This document shows positions 6,469 through 15,076 of a DNA stretch of 26,489 nucleotides, piece after piece. The DNA is taken from assembly GCA_051744925.1 (NCBI GenBank), contig JBNJDM010000030.1, positions 1-26,489 of the forward strand, given 5' to 3'. The DNA is from JACKCP01 sp051744925 (GTDB taxonomy: Bacteria > Desulfobacterota > Desulfobacteria > Desulfobacterales > JACKCP01). A program made the translations under genes and the position numbers. The notes beneath the pieces were generated by a model that did no database searches, was not told the DNA's origin, and was given only the letters and a program-made list of their open reading frames with translations. How positions within the stretch are numbered: the stretch's first letter is position 1; every line of letters begins with the position of its first letter.

Positions 6469-8724
6469 TTATATGTTAACTTCCGGGTATTTATTTTCAA
6501 GCTTTTTTACTTTTCTAAAACCTCTGGGAAGTATTTTTCCTCTCTGGCCCCGTTTTCCCATAAAGTCGTCTATCATATTTACAGTAATTGTTAAGGTCCT
6601 TTTCCCTGAATGTATCATTAATCCAGTATTATATGGAAGAATATGAATAAATTGAAGACGGTCTTTATTCAGCTCAAAATCTTTTTTCTGAATTTTAATT
6701 ATCTGGTTTCCCTTGCCTTTTGCAAGCTCCGGAAGATCATTGCCGCTGAATATCAAAAGTCTTCCTTCAAGACTTAAAGCAGCAATAAGTTTTTCTTCAA
6801 TATTTTCCGCAGGAACAGGATCTATTGGAAGAGCCCCGTTGGAAAGTGTCAGAAAATTTTTACCTTTTTTGTTTTTTGAGTATGCATTGGAAATTGGTGA
6901 AATAAAACCATAACCTGCATTGCTTGCAAAAATATACTTGTCATCAGGTTCAGAAGAAATCATGGAAAAAATTTTTGCTTTATCCGGGAGATAGAGCTTA
7001 GAACTCAGAGGTTCTCCTGCACTTCTTGCACTCGGCATATCGTGGTTATCAAGGGAATATGCCTTTCCTTCATTATCTAAAAATACAGATTTATTTGTGT
7101 TTTTAGAATATGCAAGGGATTTGAATTTATCTCCTGATTTATATGACAGAGAATAAGGATCGATATCGTGGCCTTTTGCAGCTCTTATCCAGTTTTTATC
7201 AGAAAGTATTATTGTTACAGGTTCAGACTGGATTATCTCTCTTTTTGGGAGAGGTTTTGCTTCATTTCTTTCTATTATTTCAGTTCTTCTTGGATCAGAA
7301 AATTCTCTTTTTGCAGCCTGGATCTCTTTTTTTATTAGTTTTTTGAGTATTGCCGAATCAGAAAGAGTAAGCTCAATATCTTTTTTTTCTTTGTAAAGCT
7401 TATCATATTCAGCAAGAATTTTTTCTTCTTCAAGCTTTGCAAGTGCCCGAAGTCTTGTGTTAAGAATAGCTTCAGCCTGAACATCAGAGAGCTTGAACTT
7501 TTTTATCAATTCTTTTTTAGGACTGTCTTCCTCCCTTACAATTCTTATAACCTCATCAAGGTCAAGATATGCTACTTTAAGACCTTCAAGAATATGGAGT
7601 CTTTCATTTATCTGATTAAGTCTGAATTCAAGCCTTCTTGTTACAGTTTTTTTCCTGAACTCAAGCCATTCCTGAATAAGGGTTTTTATCCCTGTTACTT
7701 CAGGTTTGTTTTTGTTTGTTATATAGTTAAAATTGATTCTTTGGGTTTTTTCAAGGTCTGTTGTTGCGAAAAGATGATCCATGACCTGTGTTATATCTGT
7801 GTTTTTCGATTTAGGTGTTATAACAATTCTTAAGGGATCTTCATGATCAGATTCATCCCTTAAATCGGAAATCATGGGAAGCTTTTTATCTGACATCTGT
7901 GCTGCAATATCTTCAACAATTTTTGATACTGAAACATGCGGAGGCAGACTTTTTATAACAATGTCTGAGTTTTCAGTTTTATATGTCCCTCTGATTCTTA
8001 TTGATCCTGTTCCGCTCTCGTATATTTCAGCTATATCAGATTTGGGTGATATTATTTCACCTCCTGAAGCAAAATCAGGCCCCTTTATTATACTCATCAG
8101 TTTTTCTGTGCTTATTTCAGGATCATCAAGCAATTTAATGCATGCATCAGAGACTTCCTTCAGGTTGTGAGAAGGAATATCTGTAGACATACCTACAGCT
8201 ATGCCTGAAGAACCGTTTAAAAGTATATTCGGCAGCCTTGCAGGCAGAACAAGCGGTTCTTTTAATGAGCCGTCAAAGTTAGGTCCCCAGTCTACTGTTC
8301 CAAGAGATAATTCTGACAATAAAACAGAAGAAAATTTTGTCATTTTCGATTCTGTATATCTCATTGCTGCAAAGGATTTGGGATCGTCCTGTGACCCCCA
8401 GTTCCCCTGACCGTCAATAAGAGGGTAGCGTATGGAAAAAGGCTGTGCCAGATGAACCATTGCTTCATAACATGCATTGTCACCGTGTGGATGAAATTTA
8501 CCCAGAACATCACCCACAGTTCTTGCAGATTTTTTGTAGGAAGATGTATGATTCAGTCCGAGTTCGCTCATTGCATAAACAATTCTTCTCTGTACAGGCT
8601 TGAGTCCGTCTGCAACTTTGGGCAGTGCTCTGTCCATGATTACATACATTGCATATTCAAGATATGCTTCTTCTGTAAAATCAGTAATCAGTCTTTTTTC
8701 GTCTAAAATATTATCTGCATTCAT
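6469..8724 (-). CDS. parC: DNA topoisomerase IV subunit A
   Basis: 751 residues, the length of proteobacterial ParC. With ParE it decatenates replicated chromosomes by ATP-driven double-strand passage. The catalytic Tyr is Y123 in AAMRYTE. The N-terminus (EYAMYVIMDRALP, DGLKPVQRRIVYAMSELGL, KSARTVGDVLGK) and the C-terminal stretch AAKGHDIDPYSLSYKSGD with SARSAGEPL are characteristic of gamma-type ParC rather than GyrA. The quinolone-determining segment reads HPHGDNACYE: the position of E. coli Ser80 is Asn83, while Glu84 is kept as Glu87. The start overlaps the parE stop by 4 bases (ATGA), so the two are translationally coupled. No gyrA or gyrB is in the window. Confidence 0.96.
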   Translation of the reverse strand: MNADNILDEKRLITDFTEEAYLEYAMYVIMDRALPKVADGLKPVQRRIVYAMSELGLNHTSSYKKSARTVGDVLGKFHPHGDNACYEAMVHLAQPFSIRYPLIDGQGNWGSQDDPKSFAAMRYTESKMTKFSSVLLSELSLGTVDWGPNFDGSLKEPLVLPARLPNILLNGSSGIAVGMSTDIPSHNLKEVSDACIKLLDDPEISTEKLMSIIKGPDFASGGEIISPKSDIAEIYESGTGSIRIRGTYKTENSDIVIKSLPPHVSVSKIVEDIAAQMSDKKLPMISDLRDESDHEDPLRIVITPKSKNTDITQVMDHLFATTDLEKTQRINFNYITNKNKPEVTGIKTLIQEWLEFRKKTVTRRLEFRLNQINERLHILEGLKVAYLDLDEVIRIVREEDSPKKELIKKFKLSDVQAEAILNTRLRALAKLEEEKILAEYDKLYKEKKDIELTLSDSAILKKLIKKEIQAAKREFSDPRRTEIIERNEAKPLPKREIIQSEPVTIILSDKNWIRAAKGHDIDPYSLSYKSGDKFKSLAYSKNTNKSVFLDNEGKAYSLDNHDMPSARSAGEPLSSKLYLPDKAKIFSMISSEPDDKYIFASNAGYGFISPISNAYSKNKKGKNFLTLSNGALPIDPVPAENIEEKLIAALSLEGRLLIFSGNDLPELAKGKGNQIIKIQKKDFELNKDRLQFIHILPYNTGLMIHSGKRTLTITVNMIDDFMGKRGQRGKILPRGFRKVKKLENKYPEVNI

Positions 8725-10628
8725 ATAAGCTCAGTCTGATCTCCTTTTTCTGAAAGCCATGTTTTTCTGTCTTTTGCTCTTTTTTTAGACAAAAGCATAT
8801 CGACAATGTCGAGAGTTTCTGTATGTTCTGGAAGTCCGAGCTGTACAAGTTTTCTTGTTGCCGGCTCCATGGTTGTTTCTCTTAACTGTGGCGGATTCAT
8901 CTCACCAAGACCTTTAAATCTTACTATGCTTATTTTTTTTCTGGTTTTCTGATGTTTCCTTAAAATCGAATCCTTTTCAGAATTGTCTATAGCATAGGTT
9001 GTTTCCTTGCCAATATCTATTCTGTAAAGAGGAGGAACTGCCATGTAAAGATGGCCGTATTCCAGAACAGGTTTGAAATGTTTTATAAAAAGTGCGCATA
9101 TAAGTGTGGCAATATGAAGCCCGTCTGAGTCTGCGTCAGCAAGTATACATATTTTATCGTATCTTAATCCTGAAAGGTCATCAGATCCCGGATCAACTCC
9201 AATGGCAATTGCAATATTGTGAATTTCCTTGGAAGATATTATTTGTGATGATTCAAGTTCCCAGGTATTTAGTATTTTTCCTCTTAAAGGCATGATCGCC
9301 TGAAAGTGGCGGTCTCTTGCCTGTTTTGCAGAGCCTCCTGCGGAATCGCCCTCAACAAGAAATAACTCAGAAATAGAAGGGTCCTGAGAAGTACAGTCTG
9401 CAAGTTTTCCAGGCAGAGCAGGACCAGATTTGTATTTTTTTCTTGTGATTTTTTTAGCGCTGTTTTGTCTTTTTCTTGCATTATCTATTACAGATTCTGC
9501 TATGGCAGATCCTACTTCAGGATGCTGATTAAGAAAAAGGCTGAAAGAATCTTTTATAAAAGATGATACTGCAGATCCGGCCCTTCTGGATGATAGTCTT
9601 TCCTTGGTCTGTCCTGAAAACTGTGGATCATGCATTTTAAAAGAGAGAATGTAATTGCAGTCTTTCCATAGATCTTCAGCAGATATTTTTACTCCTTTTG
9701 GAACCAGGCTTCTCAGTTCGCAAAATTCCTTGAGAGCGTAAACAAGACCTGATCTGAGCCCGTTTACATGTGTTCCTCCAAGCTGGGTAGGAATAAGGTT
9801 TACATAGCTTTCCCCAAGAAGCGGGGGCTCTTCAAAAGTCCATGCTGCTGAACATTCAATTTCATAATCGTCTTCTGCATAATTACAGTAAAATGTATTA
9901 TCAGGTATAAATTCGTATTCTTCAGAATTAAGAGCTGTTTTAAAATATTCTTTTATACCTTCATTATAAAGCCAGGTTAATTGTTCACCTGTTTTTTCAT
10001 TATAAAAATTGATTTTAAGTCCTGGACATAAAATAGCCTTGGCTCTTATGGCGTATTTTAATACTGAAATATTAAATTCCCTGGAATCAAAATAATCAGG
10101 ATCAGGGAAAAACCTTATTTTTGTTCCTGTTGCTTTAATATTTGTATTTGTGATTTCAAGCTCAGATGCTTTAAAACCGTTTTCAAAATTGATGCAGTAT
10201 TCTTTTCCATCCCTTTTTATGACAATTTCAAGCCTTTTGGAAAGGGCGTTGACAACAGACACGCCGACTCCATGAAGTCCTCCTGAATATCTGTATATTT
10301 TATCCGAAAATTTTGCTCCTGCATGGAGCTTTGTCATTATCAGCTCTACGCCAGTTATTTTTTCTTCGGGATGAATGTCAACAGGCATACCTCTTCCGTT
10401 GTCTTCTACTGTGACAGAATCATCAGAGTGGACAATAACTGACAATTCTGTTGCAAAGCCTGATACAGCTTCATCAACGCTGTTGTCCACAACTTCATGG
10501 GCAAGATGGTTTGGTGTCGATGTATCAGTGTACATACCCGGTCTTTTTTTAACAGGATCAAGACCTTTTAATACAGATATGTCTTCTGATGAGTATTTGT
10601 TATTAACGGTTCTTTCTGAGTCAAACAT
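8721..10628 (-). CDS. parE: DNA topoisomerase IV subunit B
   Basis: About 635 residues from the ATG at 10628. In-frame ATGs at 10643 and 10676 would add 5 or 16 residues; none has a good ribosome site, and 10628 best fits the family N-terminus. It is the ATPase subunit. The GHKL domain shows EVVDNSVDEA, DNGRGMPVD and YSGGLHGVGVSVVNALS. The TOPRIM part shows FLVEGDSAGGSAKQARDR and ILADADSDGLHIATL, and the C-terminus GLGEMNPPQLRETTM. Features such as PGMYTDT, VNLIPTQLGGTHVNGLR and DPQFSGQTKERLSSR identify it as ParE rather than GyrB. It is immediately followed by parC with a 4-base overlap. Confidence 0.95.
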   Translation of the reverse strand: MFDSERTVNNKYSSEDISVLKGLDPVKKRPGMYTDTSTPNHLAHEVVDNSVDEAVSGFATELSVIVHSDDSVTVEDNGRGMPVDIHPEEKITGVELIMTKLHAGAKFSDKIYRYSGGLHGVGVSVVNALSKRLEIVIKRDGKEYCINFENGFKASELEITNTNIKATGTKIRFFPDPDYFDSREFNISVLKYAIRAKAILCPGLKINFYNEKTGEQLTWLYNEGIKEYFKTALNSEEYEFIPDNTFYCNYAEDDYEIECSAAWTFEEPPLLGESYVNLIPTQLGGTHVNGLRSGLVYALKEFCELRSLVPKGVKISAEDLWKDCNYILSFKMHDPQFSGQTKERLSSRRAGSAVSSFIKDSFSLFLNQHPEVGSAIAESVIDNARKRQNSAKKITRKKYKSGPALPGKLADCTSQDPSISELFLVEGDSAGGSAKQARDRHFQAIMPLRGKILNTWELESSQIISSKEIHNIAIAIGVDPGSDDLSGLRYDKICILADADSDGLHIATLICALFIKHFKPVLEYGHLYMAVPPLYRIDIGKETTYAIDNSEKDSILRKHQKTRKKISIVRFKGLGEMNPPQLRETTMEPATRKLVQLGLPEHTETLDIVDMLLSKKRAKDRKTWLSEKGDQTELI

Positions 10629-10773
10629 ATTCAATTGAATCATCCATGTATAATTAATGTTAAGCCGGATAATCATATTAGTTTTATTAATATTATCAAG
10701 CTAAATAATCTAAGTCTTAATGCAGTTATTAATCCTGACTGCCGGGAATGCAATACAAAGCTTGCATTGCTCA

Positions 10774-11496
10774 TTATAAACAGAGCTGTTTAAATTTTTT
10801 TCCGGCAAGCATTTCCCTTTTCCTGTTAAACCCTTTGATTTTTTTTACTTCAAAGCTGTTTTTTATAAGAGCTCTTCTGATAAAACCTGCAGCAGTAAAA
10901 GTTGAAAAGGTCGCATCTGCAGCACTTTGGCGGCTCATAAATTCAAAAAAATCATCAATCCACATGCCAGGGTTGTTTCCCGGAGTAAATCCGTCAAGAT
11001 ACCATGCATCATATTCGGTTTTTTTATCATAAAGTCCGCAGTTTTTTAAATCATCAAAAATTAAATTCAGTTTTATTTTTTTTTCTGCAAGAAAGATTTC
11101 ATGTTCTTTAACTGAAAAATCGAGTTTTTTATACATATTTAAAAATATTATCGATTCATATCTTAAGTATGTATAAAATTCATGAATTTTTTCCATATCT
11201 GCAGGGCTTACAGGATATTTTTCAAATGATGTAAATATAAGCTCTGCACTTTTAGGTGCAAACTGCAAAAAGAGTTTCATGGTCAAAAGAAAATTAAGGC
11301 CTGTTCCAAAGCCTGATTCAAAAACAGATACGGTCTTTTGTGTGAAAAATCTCTGAGGGATTTTGTTAGGTTGTGCAAAAACATGCAAAGATTCCATAAA
11401 TCCGCCTGCAGGAGAAAAATATATATCATTAAATACAGGAGAATAAACATCTCCTGTATCCATAATTTCAATTTCTGCAAATAAATTATTTTTCAT
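10774..11496 (-). CDS. Stand-alone MnmD-type tRNA (5-aminomethyl-2-thiouridine)-methyltransferase
   Basis: 240 residues, corresponding to the N-terminal methyltransferase half of bifunctional MnmC (DUF752). It should use S-adenosylmethionine to convert nm5U to mnm5U at wobble U34 of certain tRNAs. Visible motifs: SPVFNDIYFSPAGG, the SAM-binding ESGFGTGLNF (60-69), DAWYLDGFTPGNNPGMW (163-179), the STFTAAGFIRRAL strand-helix and KGFNRKREML at the C-terminus. The FAD-oxidase half of MnmC is absent, as in MnmD-only bacteria. The start lies one base after the UPF0210 gene stop, so it is probably co-transcribed with it, although no functional link is known. Confidence 0.85.
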   Translation of the reverse strand: MKNNLFAEIEIMDTGDVYSPVFNDIYFSPAGGFMESLHVFAQPNKIPQRFFTQKTVSVFESGFGTGLNFLLTMKLFLQFAPKSAELIFTSFEKYPVSPADMEKIHEFYTYLRYESIIFLNMYKKLDFSVKEHEIFLAEKKIKLNLIFDDLKNCGLYDKKTEYDAWYLDGFTPGNNPGMWIDDFFEFMSRQSAADATFSTFTAAGFIRRALIKNSFEVKKIKGFNRKREMLAGKKFKQLCL

Positions 11497-11497
11497 T

Positions 11498-12874
11498 CTA
11501 ATTTTTCAGGCTGTGAATAGGAGCAGGTATTCTGCCTCCGAATTTAACAAAATTGTTTTTACCTGTTCTGTTTTTTACATCTATAATTGTTGCGTGCCCT
11601 AAAAGACCGCCGAAAAAGGCTTTGTCTCCTGCTTTTTTACCCGGTACAGGAATCAATCTTGTTGCTGTTGTTTTTGCATTTATCATTCCTATTGCCATTT
11701 CATCTGCTATTATTCCTGCAAGAACTTCGTCAGATGTATCTCCGGGAATGGCAACCATATCAAGTCCTACTGAACATACACAAGTCATTGCTTCGAGTTT
11801 TTCAATGGACAGGAGTCCGTTTTCAGCAGCCCTTGCAATATTAAGGTCTTCACTTACAGGAATAAAAGCTCCGCTTAAACCGCCGACATGTGAACTTGCA
11901 AAAGCTCCCCCTTTTTTTACTGCGTCATTGAGCATGGCGAGCAGGGCAGTGGAGCCGGGAAGACCTATGCTTTCGAGCCCTAAAGCTTCAAAGATTTCAC
12001 CTACACTGTCTCCGACAGTCGGAGTCGGAGCAAGGGAAAGATCGCAGACCCCAAAAGGAATACCAAGCTCCTTTGCAACTTCCCTTCCTATAAGTTCACC
12101 TACTCTTGTTACTTTGCAGGCTGTGGTTTTTATAAGTTCAGCAAGTTTTCCAAGATCTGGAGTTTCATTTTCAGAGCTAAGTGCTGATTCAATTTCGTTT
12201 TTAACAACTCCGGGACCGCTTACACCAACATTTATTACTGCATCAGGTTCACCTACCCCGAGGTATGCTCCTGCCATAAAAGGTATGTCAGGCGGAATAT
12301 TTGAAAAAACACATATTTTTGCGCATGCAAGACCGTCTTTGTCAGCTGTTTTGTGTGCAGCCTGTTTTATTGTTTTAGCCATCATATTAACTGCATCCAT
12401 ATTTATCCCTTCTCTTGTGGAAGCAACATTTACAGATGCACATACCCTTTGAGTGGAAGAAAGGGCTTCAGGTATTGATCGTATGAGAGCTTTGTCCGAT
12501 TTTGTCATTCCTTTTTCAACCAGAGCTGAAAAACCTCCAATAAAATCGACACCGACTTCTTCTGCAGCCTCATCAAGAGTTTTTGCTATTTCAACCATTT
12601 CATTTTCCTGGAAAGGGGCTGCTGCAACAGCTACAGGGCTTATTGATATTCTTTTATTAACTACTTCTATGCCGTATTTTTCACCTATTCTGTTGCATAT
12701 ATGAACAAGATCTTTTGCATAAAATTTGATTTTTCTTTTTATATTAGATTTGAATCTCTCCAGATCGTCGCTTACACAGTCGAACAGGCTGATGCCAAGA
12801 GTAACGGTTCTTACATCAAGATGTGCATTGTTAAGTATATCAAGTGTTGAATAAATTTCTCTGTCGTTAAGCAT
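11498..12874 (-). CDS. UPF0210 / DUF711 (PFL-fold) family protein
   Basis: 458 residues, full length for the family. Typical stretches include LDVRTVTLGISLFDC at the N-terminus, KRISISPVAVAAAP, SVNVASTREGINMDAV, GVGEPDAVINVGVSGPGV and GLDMVAIPGDTS. The family has a pyruvate formate-lyase-like fold but no established reaction. The ATG at 12874 has CGGAGATAAA directly before it, and the ribosome site overlaps the end of the ACT-domain gene upstream. Pairing with an ACT-domain regulator is widespread in bacteria and suggests amino-acid or metabolite sensing. By eye its G+C looks higher than its neighbours, as for a conserved, well-expressed gene. Confidence 0.92.
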   Translation of the reverse strand: MLNDREIYSTLDILNNAHLDVRTVTLGISLFDCVSDDLERFKSNIKRKIKFYAKDLVHICNRIGEKYGIEVVNKRISISPVAVAAAPFQENEMVEIAKTLDEAAEEVGVDFIGGFSALVEKGMTKSDKALIRSIPEALSSTQRVCASVNVASTREGINMDAVNMMAKTIKQAAHKTADKDGLACAKICVFSNIPPDIPFMAGAYLGVGEPDAVINVGVSGPGVVKNEIESALSSENETPDLGKLAELIKTTACKVTRVGELIGREVAKELGIPFGVCDLSLAPTPTVGDSVGEIFEALGLESIGLPGSTALLAMLNDAVKKGGAFASSHVGGLSGAFIPVSEDLNIARAAENGLLSIEKLEAMTCVCSVGLDMVAIPGDTSDEVLAGIIADEMAIGMINAKTTATRLIPVPGKKAGDKAFFGGLLGHATIIDVKNRTGKNNFVKFGGRIPAPIHSLKN

Positions 12875-12885
12875 TTTATCTCCGG

Positions 12886-13434
12886 TTATATTTTTGTAAT
12901 GTTGTCAAAGATTTTTTTGTGCTGAATATTTATTTCAAGTGAATATTTTTCAGCAAGAAAATTAAGGTCTTCTGACAAGGCTTTAATATTTTCTGACTCA
13001 GGAATATCTATTTCATAAATCATTGCATTTTCTTTTGGATTATCTCCGCCTTCAAAAACAGCCCTTAAATTAACTACATTTGAATTGTGTCTTGCTATTG
13101 AAGAAGTAACTGCTGCAACAAGACCCTGTCTGTCCGGGCCGAAAGTTGTTACTATAAATCTGTCTGAAGGTTTTTTTGACATTTTTTTTTCAGAAAGAGG
13201 TTTTACATGAATGTTTATGTTTTCACCCCTTAGATCTTTATCAAGTTTAATTTTAAGCTCAGGTTCTTCAATGTTTTCAGGAACTGAAACTATAAAAATT
13301 CCTGCAAATTCACTCCAGAGTATAGTCTGGCTTACCTGAAGTATATTGCATCCGCATTTGGAAAGAGACGAGGATATCAATGCTATAACTCCTGGCCTGT
13401 CGTCTGTAAGTGAGGTTATAATCGCTTTTTTCAT
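12886..13434 (-). CDS. Double ACT-domain protein, GcvR-like
   Basis: 182 residues with two ACT domains: about 3-80 (ITSLTDDRPGVIALISSSLS) and about 93-175 (VTTFGPDRQGLVAAVTSSIA). The D-R-P/Q-G turn of each is the ligand-binding loop of amino-acid-sensing ACT modules. The layout matches the GcvR family of glycine-related regulators, but no DNA-binding domain is present, so it would act by protein contact. It is the first gene of a unit with UPF0210 and mnmD, with GGAG about 10 bases before the ATG. The ligand cannot be predicted. Confidence 0.85.
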   Translation of the reverse strand: MKKAIITSLTDDRPGVIALISSSLSKCGCNILQVSQTILWSEFAGIFIVSVPENIEEPELKIKLDKDLRGENINIHVKPLSEKKMSKKPSDRFIVTTFGPDRQGLVAAVTSSIARHNSNVVNLRAVFEGGDNPKENAMIYEIDIPESENIKALSEDLNFLAEKYSLEINIQHKKIFDNITKI

Positions 13435-13751
13435 TATATTTCTGCTCCGTTGGTATATTTTAAAAGACCTGGTAATTTTAAATGATCATAGTATCAAGTA
13501 AAGTAAAAAGATTATATATTTTTATATACAGTTAAATTCATAAATTTTAAAGCTGGTAAAGTAGGAAAACAGGTTCAGTCAATACAGGTATATATAAATC
13601 TCATTCTTGAGTTTTTTTATGTGCAGGAGTCGGTAAAACTTGATATTCAGTTGTTTTTTTGCTTTTTAATATAATATGGTTTTCTTATTTTTTTAAAATA
13701 TGAATCCAACGACTAAAAGTTTTTAAAAAGAATAAAAAATATGGATATATA
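13435..13751. other. 317-bp divergent intergenic region
   Basis: It lies between the ACT gene (minus) and the DHH-CBS gene (plus). It holds the minus-strand promoter candidate noted separately. For the plus strand, a TATAAT at 13670-13675 is a possible -10 of the DHH-CBS gene, but no properly spaced -35 is seen. No ORF, repeat or RNA structure stands out. Confidence 0.5.
13475..13502 (-). promoter_or_regulatory. Candidate sigma-70 promoter for the ACT/UPF0210/mnmD unit
   Basis: On the minus strand, TTTACT (13497-13502), a 16-base spacer and TAAAAT (13475-13480) lie 41 bases upstream of the ACT gene start. The -35 is only a fair match; the -10 matches in five of six. Two other minus-strand promoters in the window have the same spacer and the same -10. 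Confidence 0.4.
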
Positions 13752-15056
13752 ATGAAAATAATAACTACTCATAAGTCTGCAGATTTTGATGCATTTTCTT
13801 CTGCAGTAGCAGCTTCTTTAATTTATGAAAATTCTGAAATAATTTTTCCAAACACAATGAACCCGAATGTAAAAGCATTTTATTCAATTCACAAAGATCT
13901 TTTTGACGGAATTAAGCTTAAAGATCTTAATATGGATGATGTAAAAGAGCTTATTGTTGTGGATACCGGTTCCTGGAGACGACTTGAATCAGATTTTACA
14001 AAACTTAAAAACAGAGAAGATTTGAAAATATCTGTTTGGGATCATCATGAACCCGGAGATATTGATGCAGGTTTTGTTAAAAGAGTATATTCAGGAGCTA
14101 CTGTTTCGATTTTTGTTGAGGAGTTTAAAAAAAGGAAACTTGAAATAACACCTGTTTATGCAACACTTTTTCTTCTTGGTCTGTATGAAGATACAGGCAA
14201 TCTTACATTTTCATCAACCCTCCCTCTTGATGCCGGAGCTGCTGAATATCTTCTTGAAAACGGAGCTGATTTAAATGTTCTGGCAAATTTTTTAAGGCCT
14301 GTTTACGGAGAAAAACAAAAAGAAGTCCTTTTTGATATGCTCCATGAAGGCACATCAGATGTTATTGAAACAGGCGGTCATAAAATCGGAATTCATATAA
14401 AAGAAGTAGAAGGTCATATAGGAAATCTTTCTGTTGTAGTTAATATGTACAGGGAGATTATGAATGTAGATGCTGCTTTTGGTATTTTTACAGACAAGGA
14501 AAGAAACAAAACCTTTGTAATAGGAAGAAGCAGTATTGAAGATATAAATGTCGGAGAAATAATGAGAGGTGTCGGAGGCGGCGGTCATCCCGGTGCTGGA
14601 TCAGCTCTTCTCAAAGGGATTAATGCCGAAGAAATAAATTCAAGACTTAAATATCTTCTGGAGGGGAATACAGTTGTTTCAGTAAAGGTTTCGGATCTTA
14701 TGTCGTATCCTGTTACAGCAGTTGATCAGACAGTAACAATGAAAGAGATAAAAAAGCTTTTGATGGAAAAAGGGTGTACAGGTCTTCCTGTTACACACGA
14801 AAATAAGCTTGCTGGTGTTATTTCAAGAAGGGATTTTAAAAAAGTAAAGCAGAAAAAACAGATGGATGCTCCTGTAAAAGCTTTTATGAGCAAAGATCCT
14901 GTATCAATAGGACCTGAGAAAACTCCGATGGAGGCTGCAAAAATTATGGTAAAACATGATATAGGAAGACTCCCTGTAATAAAAGACGGTGAAATAATAG
15001 GGATTGTTTCAAGATCTGATACAATGAGATATTTTTACGATCTTTTTCCTGATTAA
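13752..15056 (+). CDS. DHH/DHHA1 phosphoesterase with two CBS domains
   Basis: 434 residues. The DHH phosphoesterase motifs are H7 with D11-x-D13, D71-T-G, D97-H-H99 and E-D147-T-G. The DHHA1 domain ends with GGGGHPGAG (275-283). Two CBS domains follow at about 313-366 and 375-430 (VSDLMSYPVTAVDQT; FMSKDPVSIGPEKTPMEAA), which usually bind adenine nucleotides. The same DHH-CBS-CBS block is the N-terminal half of long A-adding/poly(A)-type nucleotidyltransferases in Aquifex and several deltaproteobacteria. Here the frame stops just after CBS2 and no nucleotidyltransferase follows. It is likely a cytoplasmic oligonucleotide or cyclic-nucleotide phosphodiesterase; the substrate is unknown. GGAT lies 6 bases before the ATG. 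Confidence 0.85.
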   Translation: MKIITTHKSADFDAFSSAVAASLIYENSEIIFPNTMNPNVKAFYSIHKDLFDGIKLKDLNMDDVKELIVVDTGSWRRLESDFTKLKNREDLKISVWDHHEPGDIDAGFVKRVYSGATVSIFVEEFKKRKLEITPVYATLFLLGLYEDTGNLTFSSTLPLDAGAAEYLLENGADLNVLANFLRPVYGEKQKEVLFDMLHEGTSDVIETGGHKIGIHIKEVEGHIGNLSVVVNMYREIMNVDAAFGIFTDKERNKTFVIGRSSIEDINVGEIMRGVGGGGHPGAGSALLKGINAEEINSRLKYLLEGNTVVSVKVSDLMSYPVTAVDQTVTMKEIKKLLMEKGCTGLPVTHENKLAGVISRRDFKKVKQKKQMDAPVKAFMSKDPVSIGPEKTPMEAAKIMVKHDIGRLPVIKDGEIIGIVSRSDTMRYFYDLFPD

Positions 15057-15076
15057 TAGTCCTGTTAAAGCCGGTT

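Noticed and set aside
6469..10628. Naming the two topoisomerase subunits gyrA and gyrB
   Set aside because: Diagnostic ParC and ParE stretches, including the ParC-type C-terminal region, are present in both proteins.
10747..10768. Inverted repeat AATGCAA/TTGCATT after the MnmD gene, considered as a terminator
   Set aside because: There is no T-run after it on the minus strand, and the stem is only 7 bp with few G-C pairs.
11553..12452. A 299-codon open frame on the plus strand within the UPF0210 gene
   Set aside because: It is the antisense of a well-conserved full-length gene, with low-complexity Ser/Pro-rich translation and no ribosome site; a shadow of codon bias.
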